This document shows positions 1 to 6,776 of a stretch of DNA of 11,709 bases, piece after piece (within the stretch, counting starts at the first letter, position 1; every line of letters starts with the position of its first letter). The translations under genes and the position numbers were made by a program. Source of the stretch: GCA-001735895 sp964651385 (GTDB taxonomy: Bacteria > Pseudomonadota > Gammaproteobacteria > GCA-001735895); assembly GCA_964651385.1 (NCBI GenBank), contig CAZYYM010000105.1:1-11709 (forward strand), given 5' to 3'. Under the pieces are notes generated by a model. The model ran no database searches. It saw nothing but the letters and a program-made list of their open reading frames with translations, and had not been told where the DNA came from.

Positions 1-94
1 CCCAGACTAATGAAATCAATGGGTTACAGATGAAAACTCGCTAAAATCGTGGGTGTAGTGTTAAAGATGGGTTAAGGTCTGTAGGGGTTTATTG

Positions 95-122
95 TTGTGT
101 TGATTCCCTTTCTGTTTAGCAT
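95..122 (+). promoter_or_regulatory. Possible promoter of the alpA-type gene
   Basis: A weak sigma70-like pair is visible: TTGTGT at 95-100 and TAGCAT at 117-122 with a 16-nt spacer, about 26 nt before the chosen start. Both boxes deviate from consensus, so this is only a candidate. The preceding bases hold two loosely similar TGGGTTA motifs (near 20 and 68) that could be protein-binding sites, but nothing firm can be claimed. Confidence 0.3.
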
Positions 123-147
123 GAATGGCGTACAGAAAAGGAGTTGT

Positions 148-333
148 ATGATGCGTTGCAGAATTTTGAGGTTGAACGAAGTAAAAGTGTTGACTGGATT
201 ATCCCGCTCAACCATTTATGCGGAAATTGCCAAGGGGAATTTCCCAAAACAGGTGAAACTGACGGGCGCCCGTTCAGTTGGCTGGCATGAAAGTGCAATT
301 GTTCAGTGGATTGAATCCAGGCAGCAGGCCTGA
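148..333 (+). CDS. alpA: AlpA-family DNA-binding transcriptional regulator
   Basis: A 61-residue protein with the layout of AlpA/MerR-like small regulators. Residues about 5-30 (RLNEVKVLTGLSRSTIYAEI) form a helix-turn-helix in which LSRSTIY is the recognition turn. Next comes the typical FPKQVKLTGARSVGW stretch with the conserved Arg and Trp, and a final helix ending EIVxWIExR-like (AIVQWIESRQ). AlpA of the CP4-57 prophage activates integrase expression and excision, so a regulatory link to the neighbouring integrase is likely but inferred. The start at 148 is chosen because AAAAGGAG at 136-143 sits just upstream of it (or of the adjacent ATG at 151); the longer frame from 97 adds residues the family does not have. 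The gene converges on the integrase with 18 nt between stop codons and no obvious terminator between them. Confidence 0.85.
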   Translation: MMRCRILRLNEVKVLTGLSRSTIYAEIAKGNFPKQVKLTGARSVGWHESAIVQWIESRQQA

Positions 334-351
334 GAAACGGAGGATCGTAAT

Positions 352-1590
352 TTACTTCACGGCTCTCAGGTTTCTTGAATCCGGCAGGTCAATATTTCCA
401 TCGGCTGCCGCGTCTATATGTTCTGACCACCACTGCATCATCTTTTTCCGTTTCTCAAGATAATCAGAACGGTTGTAGGCAGCCCGAATAGCATTTTTAT
501 CCGCATGCGCCAATGCGGCTTCAATCACATCAGGATCAAAGCCTTGTTCATTCAGCGTGGTGCTGGCTAAAGCCCTAAGTCCGTGAGAAACCAGTCGACC
601 ATGAAAGCCCATGCGTTTGAACGCCCTGTTGGCTGACTGTGAATTGGCAGAACGCCTGGGTTGATGATCTGATGGGAAGACAAACTCACGGTGCTCGGAA
701 ATGGGTTTCAGGGTTTCCAAAATGCTCAGTGTTTGTTCTGTAAGCGGCACCACATGAATACGGTTTTTCTTCATGCGTTCGGCAGGGATCGTCCACAATT
801 TCTTTTGCACGTCAATTTCTTCCCATCGGGTACCGGCCGCCTCGCCGGGCCTGACCATAGTGTGCAACTGCCATTCAATCAAGCTTCGGGTTACCAGTTT
901 GGTGTTGGATTTGGTTAATCTCGACATGAGTTCGGGCAGTTCAGAAGGCTTGAGTGTGGGTAGGTTAACAACTTTGGGTGCATTGAAGGCCTTGCCAATA
1001 CCCGCCAACGGGTTGGCATGAATGACACCGGTGTTAACCGCGTAAACCATGACCTCATTGACCCAGCGACACAGTTTTTTGACAGTCTCCAGCTTGCCAT
1101 CTTCGGCAATTGGGGAAATCACCTGAATGGCATCGACCGCGTTGATTTTATGAATGGGTACTTTGCCGAGCTTGGGGAAGATGAATTTCTCCAATCGATC
1201 ACTGATCTTGTTGTAATAGTTTTCCGAGACATCCGGCTGTTTGAGTTTGAGCCATTGATTGGCGATATTACGAAACGTGTTGGCATAAGCTTCGCTGGCC
1301 TCTCGCGCCAATGCTTGTCGGTGTTCTTGGGGGTCAATGCCGTTGGCCAGTACGGTGCGAAGTTCCTGGGTTTTATCTCTTGCGAGGGCAAGTGAGAGAT
1401 CAGGATAACTCCCCAAACCCAGGTTGGCTCTCTTCTTAGTGATGGGGCGGGAGTAGTTGAAAATCCAGAGTTTGGAGCCGGAGGGCTTTATGCGCAGGTA
1501 CAATCCTTTGCCATCAGCCAGGCTGTATTCTTTGTCTCTTGGTTTGGCCAGCCGTATTTCTGTGGCCGTTAGTGGCGTTGTGACATTCAT
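352..1590 (-). CDS. P4-type tyrosine recombinase / integrase
   Basis: A 412-residue site-specific tyrosine recombinase, full length for the P4/CP4-57 integrase group. Residues about 5-90 form the N-terminal arm-binding DUF4102 domain (ADGKGLYLRIKPSGSKLW, then LGSYPDLSLALAR). A SAM-like core-binding domain spans about 100-195, and the catalytic domain spans about 205-395. The active-site set can be read directly: Arg247 in MVRPGE, a Lys around 274-275 in ERMKKNRIHVVPLT, His336 and Arg339 in VSHGLRA, His362 in LAHADKN and the nucleophile Tyr372 in RAAYN. The C-terminal YLEKRKKMMQWW is typical of the family. It should catalyse integration and excision at the adjacent tRNA-Leu 3' end. All catalytic residues are present, so it is probably functional. 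A modest CAGGGTG ribosome-binding site precedes the ATG. Confidence 0.95.
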   Translation of the reverse strand: MNVTTPLTATEIRLAKPRDKEYSLADGKGLYLRIKPSGSKLWIFNYSRPITKKRANLGLGSYPDLSLALARDKTQELRTVLANGIDPQEHRQALAREASEAYANTFRNIANQWLKLKQPDVSENYYNKISDRLEKFIFPKLGKVPIHKINAVDAIQVISPIAEDGKLETVKKLCRWVNEVMVYAVNTGVIHANPLAGIGKAFNAPKVVNLPTLKPSELPELMSRLTKSNTKLVTRSLIEWQLHTMVRPGEAAGTRWEEIDVQKKLWTIPAERMKKNRIHVVPLTEQTLSILETLKPISEHREFVFPSDHQPRRSANSQSANRAFKRMGFHGRLVSHGLRALASTTLNEQGFDPDVIEAALAHADKNAIRAAYNRSDYLEKRKKMMQWWSEHIDAAADGNIDLPDSRNLRAVK

Positions 1591-1777
1591 AGTAACACCC
1601 TGAAACGCAGTTTCGGTTCAAGATCCGTTTTCCGACCTGAACCCGGGATAACTTGCAGTGTTACAATAAATTCTGGATTTGGCAAAATCTTGTCGGATGA
1701 CAAAAGCCTCTAAACAAGGGGTTTTCTAGGTTTTATAAGGCTTTCCGGACGATACCGGATGTTATAAAACGTTGAAA
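1591..1777. promoter_or_regulatory. Integrase-tRNA intergenic region with nested inverted repeats (probable integrase control and att arm region)
   Basis: No gene is seen here. The region holds several inverted repeats: GAAAC/GTTTC (1602-1606, 1610-1614) just before the integrase start, GTAACAC/GTGTTAC (1592-1598, 1658-1664), GGTTCA/TGAACC (1615-1620, 1638-1643), AAAGCCT/AGGCTTT (1703-1709, 1738-1744) and a hairpin at 1730-1770. Integrases of this type bind arm sites beside the core site and are often autoregulated, so these may be arm-type or operator sites. That role is inference; only the repeats are seen. No convincing -35/-10 pair was found for the integrase. Confidence 0.45.
1730..1770. 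repeat. Perfect 9-bp inverted repeat with inner 5-bp stem next to the tRNA-Leu 3' end
   Basis: GTTTTATAA at 1730-1738 is the exact reverse complement of TTATAAAAC at 1762-1770, and inside it TCCGG (1744-1748) pairs with CCGGA (1755-1759). It ends 7 bp from the CCA end of tRNA-Leu. It could be a tRNA transcription terminator on the minus strand, although only a weak T-rich stretch is present, or an integrase or excisionase site. Its position at the element boundary favours the latter, but this is undecided. Confidence 0.55.
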
Positions 1778-1864
1778 TGGTGCCCAGGAGAGGACTTGAA
1801 CCTCCACTTCCGTTAGGAAACTAGCACCTGAAGCTAGCGCGTCTACCAATTCCGCCACCTGGGC
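1778..1864 (-). tRNA. tRNA-Leu(CAG)
   Basis: Read on the minus strand, an 87-nt type II tRNA starts GCCCAGG, pairs with CCTGGGC, and ends with discriminator A and an encoded CCA (1778-1780). The anticodon stem CTAGC/GCTAG encloses the loop TTCAGGT, giving anticodon CAG, which reads CUG leucine codons. A long variable arm typical of tRNA-Leu and the GGTTCAAGTCC T-arm are present. The gene points toward the integrase, and its 3' half is the likely chromosomal attachment site of the element on the left. Because the tRNA is complete, the element must have restored the 3' end on integration. Confidence 0.97.
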
Positions 1865-1874
1865 ATGGCGCGGA

Positions 1875-1902
1875 AATATACACCACTAATTTTCATTGTC
1901 AA
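1875..1902 (-). promoter_or_regulatory. Sigma70 promoter of tRNA-Leu
   Basis: On the minus strand a perfect TTGACA (1897-1902) is followed after 16 nt by TATATT (1875-1880), 10 nt before the tRNA 5' end. The bases after the -10 box read TCCGCGCC, a GC-rich discriminator as found on stable-RNA promoters under stringent (ppGpp) control. The box quality and spacing make this one of the most certain regulatory calls in the window. Confidence 0.85.
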
Positions 1903-1956
1903 TCTAGATGTGGAGGCTTCTCGAAGCTTTCTATATACTCGCGATCTCAATATGGA

Positions 1957-4284
1957 ATGCCTATGCCGAAAAAATCATCCCGCCTGACTCGCGACCCGTT
2001 TGAAGCGCGCGAATCGGCCAAATATGAGCGACCGATTGCCAGTCGCGAATATCTGCTCGACCTTATCAATAAGTACAAGGTACCGGTTTTACACGATCAT
2101 ATCGCCGAGTCGCTGAAATATCACGACGAAGAATCTTTCGAGGCATTGCGACGACGTTTAAATGCGATGGTGCGGGATGGCCAGATATTCCGCAATCGAC
2201 GTGGCGGATATCTGAGCTTTGATCACATGGATCTGGAAAAAGGCTATGTCCAGGCGCATGCCGATGGTTTTGGTTTTCTAACGCCTGAGTCAGGTGGTAA
2301 AGACATCTTTCTACCTGAGCGCCAAATGCGTAAGCTGATGAATGGCGACAAGGCGGCTGTAAAAATTGCCAGTTATGATAAACGCCGCGAACGTTCGGAA
2401 GGGGCGTTGATTTCGGTGCTGGAAAGGGCGCATCAGGCGGTCGTGGGTCGATATTACAGCGAAAGCGGTATTGAATTTATGATTCCCGACGATAAGCGCC
2501 TGACCAAGGACATATTGATTAATCGCGATGTTGGCCATTCGGCTAAACCAGGTGATATTGTGGTGGTGCGTATTTCCGAGTATCCCGGGCAGCACAGCCA
2601 GGCAATCGGCATCGTCGAGACTGTGCTCGGTCAGGATAATGCCCCCGGCATGGAAGTCACAATTGCGGTGAATAAACATGGCATACCACATCAATGGAAC
2701 TCAGCTGTACTGAATGAAGTCGAGGCCTTTGCGGATAGAGTCGCCAATGCAGACAAGAAAAACCGCATGGATTTACGCCAGTTACCGTTCGTTACGATTG
2801 ATGGCGCCGATGCTCGCGATTTTGACGATGCAGTATATTGCGAACCGATCGCAAAGGGGTTTCAGTTATACGTAGCGATTGCCGACGTGGCGCATTATGT
2901 TCGCATCGATTCGGCGCTTGATACTGAAGCAGTCAATCGCGGTACCTCGGTCTACTTTCCCGGTGAAGTCATCCCCATGTTGCCGGAAGTGTTGTCGAAT
3001 GGATTGTGTTCATTGAATCCGAAAGTTGATCGGCTTTGCCTGGTTTGCTGTATGGAGATCAGCCACCAGGGTGTGATTAAAAATTATAAGTTTTCCAATG
3101 CGGTCATCCATTCGCACGCGCGATTGATATATGACAATGTTGCTGCGGCAATTTTCGATAATGATGACAGGGCGCTAGAGGCCATTAAGTCGGTCAGGAA
3201 AGATCTGGAAAACCTGAAATCGGTCTTTCAGGCGCTCGCCAAGGCGCGCAAAAAACGCCACGCAATAGAATTCGAAACCCGTGAGGTTACCTTTAAATAT
3301 AACGACCAGCGTAAGATCGAATCCATTGTGCCGGTAGAGCGCAATGCGGCGCATATGCTCATCGAAGAATGCATGATTGCTGCCAATATCTGTGCCGCAA
3401 AGTTATTAAAGAAAAACAAAATCCCGGCGCTTTATCGTATTCACGAAGGCCCTAATTCAGACAAACTCCCCAATCTGGCTGAATTCCTCATGAGTTTCGG
3501 CATTAAACTCCCCAGCCTGGAACCGACACCGGGCGACTATGCGGACATTATTGAACAGGCTCGTGTCAGACCCGAATTTGACATGATCCAGACGGTCATT
3601 TTGCGTTCGATGCTACAGGCCAGCTATAGTCCGGATACCAAAGCTGGCCATTTCGGGCTCGCATTGAGTGACTATGCCCATTTCACCTCACCGATTCGAC
3701 GCTACCCCGATCTACTCGTGCATCGTGCCATCAAGCACTGGATAAAACAGGGTAATAACCGGGATTACGGATACAATCTAGCCGCGATGACGGCTTTGGG
3801 AGAAAGTTGCTCACGCAACGAACGACGCGCGGATGACGCGACACGCGATGCTGCTGACTGGTTAAAATGTGAGTTTCTGCAGAAACATATTGGCCGGCAG
3901 TATAGTGGAATTGTTACCGGAGTTACCAGTTTTGGGTTGTTTGTACAGATTGATGAGCTGCTAATCGATGGTCTGGTTCATGTCACTTCGCTAAAACGCG
4001 ATTATTATCATTTTGATCCGGCTCGCCACTGTTTAGTGGGCGAGCTAACTAGCAGGTGTTATCAATTGGGTGACAGGTTAGTGATTGAAGTTACTCGCGT
4101 CGATATGGAAGAACGAAAAATCGATTTTGATCTGGTCGCGACGTTAGATTCGAAAAATCAGAAATCACCTAAGAAACGCGAGAGAAAAAAACCAGCTATT
4201 CAAAAGAAAGGCAAAAAAAATCTGGCCAGAAAATCGCATAAAAAGTCGTTGAGCGGGAATGTAGCTAAGAAGAAAGGCCGATGA
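1957..4284 (+). CDS. rnr: Ribonuclease R, 3'-5' exoribonuclease
   Basis: A 775-residue RNase R (E. coli enzyme 813) of the RNase II/RNB superfamily, which degrades structured RNA processively from the 3' end in the cytoplasm and helps in rRNA and tRNA quality control. An N-terminal winged helix covers about 25-85 (SREYLLDLINKYKVPVLHDH). Two cold-shock OB domains follow to about 255. The RNB catalytic domain begins near 275, with the metal-binding aspartates visible as Asp282, Asp288, Asp290 and Asp291 in IDGADARDFDDAVY. The conserved SPIRRYPDLLVHR lies near 578, an S1 domain covers about 645-727 (YSGIVTGVTSFGLFVQID), and a lysine-rich tail ends the protein, as is usual for RNase R and not RNase II. 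ATG 1963 is an equally possible start, with GGA 6 nt upstream. The stop overlaps the start of rlmB by 4 nt. Confidence 0.97.
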   Translation: MPMPKKSSRLTRDPFEARESAKYERPIASREYLLDLINKYKVPVLHDHIAESLKYHDEESFEALRRRLNAMVRDGQIFRNRRGGYLSFDHMDLEKGYVQAHADGFGFLTPESGGKDIFLPERQMRKLMNGDKAAVKIASYDKRRERSEGALISVLERAHQAVVGRYYSESGIEFMIPDDKRLTKDILINRDVGHSAKPGDIVVVRISEYPGQHSQAIGIVETVLGQDNAPGMEVTIAVNKHGIPHQWNSAVLNEVEAFADRVANADKKNRMDLRQLPFVTIDGADARDFDDAVYCEPIAKGFQLYVAIADVAHYVRIDSALDTEAVNRGTSVYFPGEVIPMLPEVLSNGLCSLNPKVDRLCLVCCMEISHQGVIKNYKFSNAVIHSHARLIYDNVAAAIFDNDDRALEAIKSVRKDLENLKSVFQALAKARKKRHAIEFETREVTFKYNDQRKIESIVPVERNAAHMLIEECMIAANICAAKLLKKNKIPALYRIHEGPNSDKLPNLAEFLMSFGIKLPSLEPTPGDYADIIEQARVRPEFDMIQTVILRSMLQASYSPDTKAGHFGLALSDYAHFTSPIRRYPDLLVHRAIKHWIKQGNNRDYGYNLAAMTALGESCSRNERRADDATRDAADWLKCEFLQKHIGRQYSGIVTGVTSFGLFVQIDELLIDGLVHVTSLKRDYYHFDPARHCLVGELTSRCYQLGDRLVIEVTRVDMEERKIDFDLVATLDSKNQKSPKKRERKKPAIQKKGKKNLARKSHKKSLSGNVAKKKGR

Positions 4285-5018
4285 GTGAGTCGAAAATCTA
4301 CGGCATTCATGCGGTAGAAAAGTTTCTACAACATTCACCAGAGCAGAGTATTGGTCTGATGGTAATCGAACGTCGTAATCCACGATTACTTTCGATAATT
4401 GGGCAGGCTCGAAAGGCACAGATACCTGTTCAATTTACCAGCCGGGAGGAACTTGCCCGACTTGTTGGCGGTGCCAAACATCAAGGTTGCGTATTAACGA
4501 TCCGGGTAATCGAAGGTCAGCAAAAGAGCCTGGAACAGTGTATTTCCGAATTGTCCAGGGAGTCGCTATTTCTCGTACTAGACGGCGTGCAGGACCCGCA
4601 CAACCTCGGTGCCTGTTTACGTTCCGCTGATGCGGTCGGCGTCGATGCCGTGATTATTCCCAAGGACCGCTCTGCCAAGCTCAACGCGACCGTCCGCAAG
4701 GTTGCCGCGGGTGGGGCAGATTCGGTGTCTCTGATCGAGGTTACCAACCTGGCGCGTAGTTTAAAAGTGCTCAAAGATAGTGGGGTATGGCTTTATGGTG
4801 CCAGTGAAAATGCGCGATCCAGTCTCTACGACATTGATTATCGGGGTCCGACGGCATTAGTCATGGGCGCTGAGGACAGCGGTTTGCGCCGACTCACCGC
4901 AGAACAATGCGATTATCTGGTTAAAATACCGATGAGAGGTGTAGTTGAGAGTCTGAATGTTTCGGTTGCAACCGGTGTATGTCTGTACGAGATTTTGCGC
5001 TCGAGAAATGGCTGCTAA
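4281..5018 (+). CDS. rlmB: 23S rRNA (guanosine-2'-O-)-methyltransferase RlmB
   Basis: A 245-residue SPOUT-class (TrmH/SpoU) methyltransferase, matching the 243-residue E. coli RlmB that uses S-adenosylmethionine to 2'-O-methylate G2251 of 23S rRNA. The N-terminal L30e-like substrate-binding domain starts IYGIHAVEKFL. The three SPOUT motifs are clear: motif 1 LDGVQDPHNLGACLRSADA (catalytic Asn and Arg), motif 2 ALVMGAEDSGLR (conserved Glu) and motif 3 IPMRGVVESLNVSVATGV, the knot-forming AdoMet-binding end. Its ATGA start/stop overlap with rnr indicates translational coupling, and rnr-rlmB is a very widely conserved pair. About 100 nt separate it from rpsF, where a separate promoter is seen. 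Confidence 0.96.
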   Translation: MSESKIYGIHAVEKFLQHSPEQSIGLMVIERRNPRLLSIIGQARKAQIPVQFTSREELARLVGGAKHQGCVLTIRVIEGQQKSLEQCISELSRESLFLVLDGVQDPHNLGACLRSADAVGVDAVIIPKDRSAKLNATVRKVAAGGADSVSLIEVTNLARSLKVLKDSGVWLYGASENARSSLYDIDYRGPTALVMGAEDSGLRRLTAEQCDYLVKIPMRGVVESLNVSVATGVCLYEILRSRNGC

Positions 5019-5025
5019 AAGCCGG

Positions 5026-5054
5026 TTGTATTAAGGTCCACGCTCCGGTATTAT
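5026..5054 (+). promoter_or_regulatory. Promoter of the rpsF-rpsR-DUF2232-rplI operon
   Basis: TTGTAT (5026-5031) and TATTAT (5049-5054) are separated by an ideal 17 nt. The bases after the -10 box (CCGCGCTCC) form a GC-rich discriminator similar to the one at tRNA-Leu, as expected for a growth-rate-regulated ribosomal promoter. The -35 box is only 3/6. The leader would be about 60 nt. S6-S18 complexes autoregulate through a leader RNA motif in many bacteria, but no such motif could be drawn here with confidence. Confidence 0.6.
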
Positions 5055-5119
5055 CCGCGCTCCGTTAACTTCTCGCTCCACTGCCAATCCAGTCAGGGGG
5101 CTTTACCCATGAGGATGTT

Positions 5120-5566
5120 ATGAGACATTACGAAGTCGTGTTTCTGGTCCACCCTGACCAGAGTGAACAGGTGCCCGCTATGGTCGAGCGCTACCGCAAT
5201 ATGATTGCTGGTTCTGGGGGTGTAATACACCGTGAAGAGGACTGGGGTCGCCGTCAATTAGAATTTCCGATCAAGAAAATTCACAAAGCACATTATGCGC
5301 TGATGAACATTGAATGCGAGCAGGCAGCACTCGACGAACTCGAAAGTGCCTTCCGATTTAACGATGCCGTTCTGCGATATCTGACATTAAACTGTAAAGC
5401 TGCTGTCACTGAAAAATCACCTATGTTGCTTGAAGTTGAGCGTGAAGAATCCGCTAAATCGGCAGATCGTAAACCGACGCCCAGAGTCGAAGTCGAGAAC
5501 GAAGATAAAAATTCGGATGCAGAAGTCGAAATCAAAGCAGAAACCACCGAAGCAGAGGTCGAGTAG
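5120..5566 (+). CDS. rpsF: 30S ribosomal protein S6 with acidic C-terminal tail
   Basis: The first 95 residues are a standard S6 ferredoxin-like fold, with MRHYEVVFLVHPDQSEQV at the start and RRQLEFPIKKIHKAHYALMN in the middle. S6 binds S18 and 16S rRNA on the platform of the 30S subunit. The protein is 148 residues, slightly longer than the roughly 131-135 of E. coli. Residues about 105-148 are a low-complexity acidic tail rich in Glu, Asp and Lys. In enterics the S6 tail carries added glutamates (RimK); whether this tail is modified is unknown. GAGGA at 5111-5115 is the ribosome-binding site. rpsR follows 2 nt after the stop codon, with no priB between them. Confidence 0.96.
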   Translation: MRHYEVVFLVHPDQSEQVPAMVERYRNMIAGSGGVIHREEDWGRRQLEFPIKKIHKAHYALMNIECEQAALDELESAFRFNDAVLRYLTLNCKAAVTEKSPMLLEVEREESAKSADRKPTPRVEVENEDKNSDAEVEIKAETTEAEVE

Positions 5567-5568
5567 CC

Positions 5569-5802
5569 ATGTCACGTTATTTTCGTCGTAAACGTTTTTG
5601 TAAATTTACCGCCGAAGGCACTGTAGAGATTGATTACAAAGATCTTGAAACCTTAAAAGAATACATTACCGAAACCGGCAAGATTGTACCCAGTCGTGTG
5701 ACGGGTACCAAAGCCAGGTATCAGCGTCAGCTGGCAACTGCGATTAAACGCGCGCGCTTTCTGTCGCTCCTGCCATACACTGATCAGCATAAACTCCGGT
5801 AA
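5569..5802 (+). CDS. rpsR: 30S ribosomal protein S18
   Basis: A 77-residue S18, full length. The N-terminal basic stretch SRYFRRKRFCKFTAEG, the central IDYKDLETLKEYITETGKIVPSR and the C-terminal RYQRQLATAIKRARFLSLLPYT match the family closely. S18 forms a heterodimer with S6 on the small-subunit platform. Two nucleotides separate it from rpsF. The cysteine in RFCKF is the conserved N-terminal Cys of the zinc-less, single-Cys form. It is the second gene of the ribosomal operon and is followed 18 nt later by the DUF2232 gene. Confidence 0.97.
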   Translation: MSRYFRRKRFCKFTAEGTVEIDYKDLETLKEYITETGKIVPSRVTGTKARYQRQLATAIKRARFLSLLPYTDQHKLR

Positions 5803-5820
5803 TTAATCGGGAGTTGCCGG

Positions 5821-6762
5821 ATGCTGGCACTGGCAAGGTACACCCTTAAAGGTCCGTATTATGCGGCTGGAGTCGTTGCAGTTCTGGCGATACTGTCCGT
5901 ATTTTTTCCGTTGGTGTCCGGTAATCCGATGCTGGGCGCAGTGGTGGCTATGTTGCTCACTTATACTGCTGGAGCGCTAGTCGGGCTGATTATATTAACC
6001 CAGGGAATACAGTCGGGGCTTAAAGCAATTGTCGTCTCGATTCTGGGTATTACCGCCGTCGCGACATTGGTTTTACAGGCACCGGGATTGGGTATTTCAA
6101 TTGGCTTGATGCAGTGGCTACCCATTGTGGTATTAGCGCAGACCTATAAAACGACTAATTCGCTGGCGTTGACTCTACTGGCTGGCGTGGCACTTGGAAG
6201 CACAGCGGTGGTTACCCAGTTTGTTGTTTGGCCGAATCTGGAATCGGATTGGGCGGTAATGGTCCAGCAGTCGCTGGCAAATCTGTCACAGGGTCAGGAA
6301 TATAGCGGCGTCGAACTGGGCCAGCATATTCGCCAGATGATGCATTGGCTTATTCTGGCGCTGGTAGCTTCGCTCTATTTGTTATATGTGTCCATCGTCA
6401 TGATTGCGCGCTGGATGCAAGCCAGACTGGCCGGCTCGGATGGATACAGGAAAGAGTTTCAGAATCTAGCGCTGGGGAAGCCGTCGAGTATCTTGGCCGC
6501 TGCCTTGTTGGGTCTGAGTATCTGGTTAGGCCAGGACTGGTTAATGAGTCTGGCAATTCTGGTTGCCGCAGCTTTTCTGTTCCAGGGCATAGCTGTGGTG
6601 CATGCAAGGTTGCTGACAAACAGGTTCCGGTCGATGTTAACCGGATTGTTTTATTTGTTACTGTTGATTATTCCACAGGTAATGGCTTTAACGGTCATAG
6701 TCGGAATCATCGATAACTGGTTATTTTTTCGCAAACGCGGAAAAATAGAAACTGATAATTGA
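5821..6762 (+). CDS. DUF2232-family multi-pass inner membrane protein
   Basis: A 313-residue, strongly hydrophobic protein with about eight predicted membrane helices (approximately 15-33, 38-60, 66-84, 92-107, 113-135, 173-195, 222-262 as a pair, and 271-300). One polar loop at about 140-172 lies between the two halves. No catalytic motif is recognised and its function is unknown. The position between rpsR and rplI, the size and the hydropathy match the DUF2232 protein found at this place in Pseudomonas and many other gammaproteobacteria. CGGGAG (5808-5813) is a good ribosome-binding site 7 nt before the ATG. Co-transcription with S6, S18 and L9 suggests growth-linked expression, but a direct role in translation is not shown. 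Confidence 0.85.
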   Translation: MLALARYTLKGPYYAAGVVAVLAILSVFFPLVSGNPMLGAVVAMLLTYTAGALVGLIILTQGIQSGLKAIVVSILGITAVATLVLQAPGLGISIGLMQWLPIVVLAQTYKTTNSLALTLLAGVALGSTAVVTQFVVWPNLESDWAVMVQQSLANLSQGQEYSGVELGQHIRQMMHWLILALVASLYLLYVSIVMIARWMQARLAGSDGYRKEFQNLALGKPSSILAAALLGLSIWLGQDWLMSLAILVAAAFLFQGIAVVHARLLTNRFRSMLTGLFYLLLLIIPQVMALTVIVGIIDNWLFFRKRGKIETDN

Positions 6763-6776
6763 AAAGAGGAAATCCG

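Larger units (their letters stand above)
1..1777. mobile_element. End of an integrated element (P4-like genomic island or prophage remnant) at tRNA-Leu
   Basis: The sequence shows an AlpA-type regulator and a P4-type integrase lying next to the 3' end of a tRNA-Leu gene, with the integrase transcribed away from the tRNA. Islands and satellite prophages with this integrase class commonly integrate at tRNA 3' ends, so the element should occupy the left side and continue beyond position 1. The other end, which should carry a direct repeat of the tRNA 3' end, is not in the window, so the size and cargo are unknown. The exact boundary is inferred and lies at or slightly inside the tRNA gene. Confidence 0.7.

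Noticed and set aside
97..147. Longer N-terminus for the AlpA-type protein starting at 97
   Set aside because: The extra residues do not fit the family, and a strong AAAAGGAG site directly precedes the ATG pair at 148/151.
1018..1395. A 125-codon open frame on the plus strand opposite the integrase
   Set aside because: It lies wholly antisense to a well-supported integrase, has no family resemblance and is a by-product of that gene's codon pattern.
1916..1927. Small palindrome GCTTC-TC-GAAGC before rnr
   Set aside because: It is only 5 bp per arm and lies between divergent promoters without other support; it may be chance.
2311..2694. Open frames antisense to rnr (also antisense to dnaB at 7521-7973 and to rplI at 6860-7395)
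   Set aside because: They are inside strongly conserved genes, show no recognisable domains and have no ribosome-binding sites worth noting.
5019..5119. S6-S18 autoregulatory leader RNA upstream of rpsF
   Set aside because: Expected from the family, but no convincing two-stem motif could be drawn by eye; only the promoter is reported.
6759..6776. Upstream ATG for rplI overlapping the DUF2232 stop codon
   Set aside because: The L9 family begins with M-x-V-I-L-L, which is the ATG at 6777, and the GAGGA site is spaced for it.
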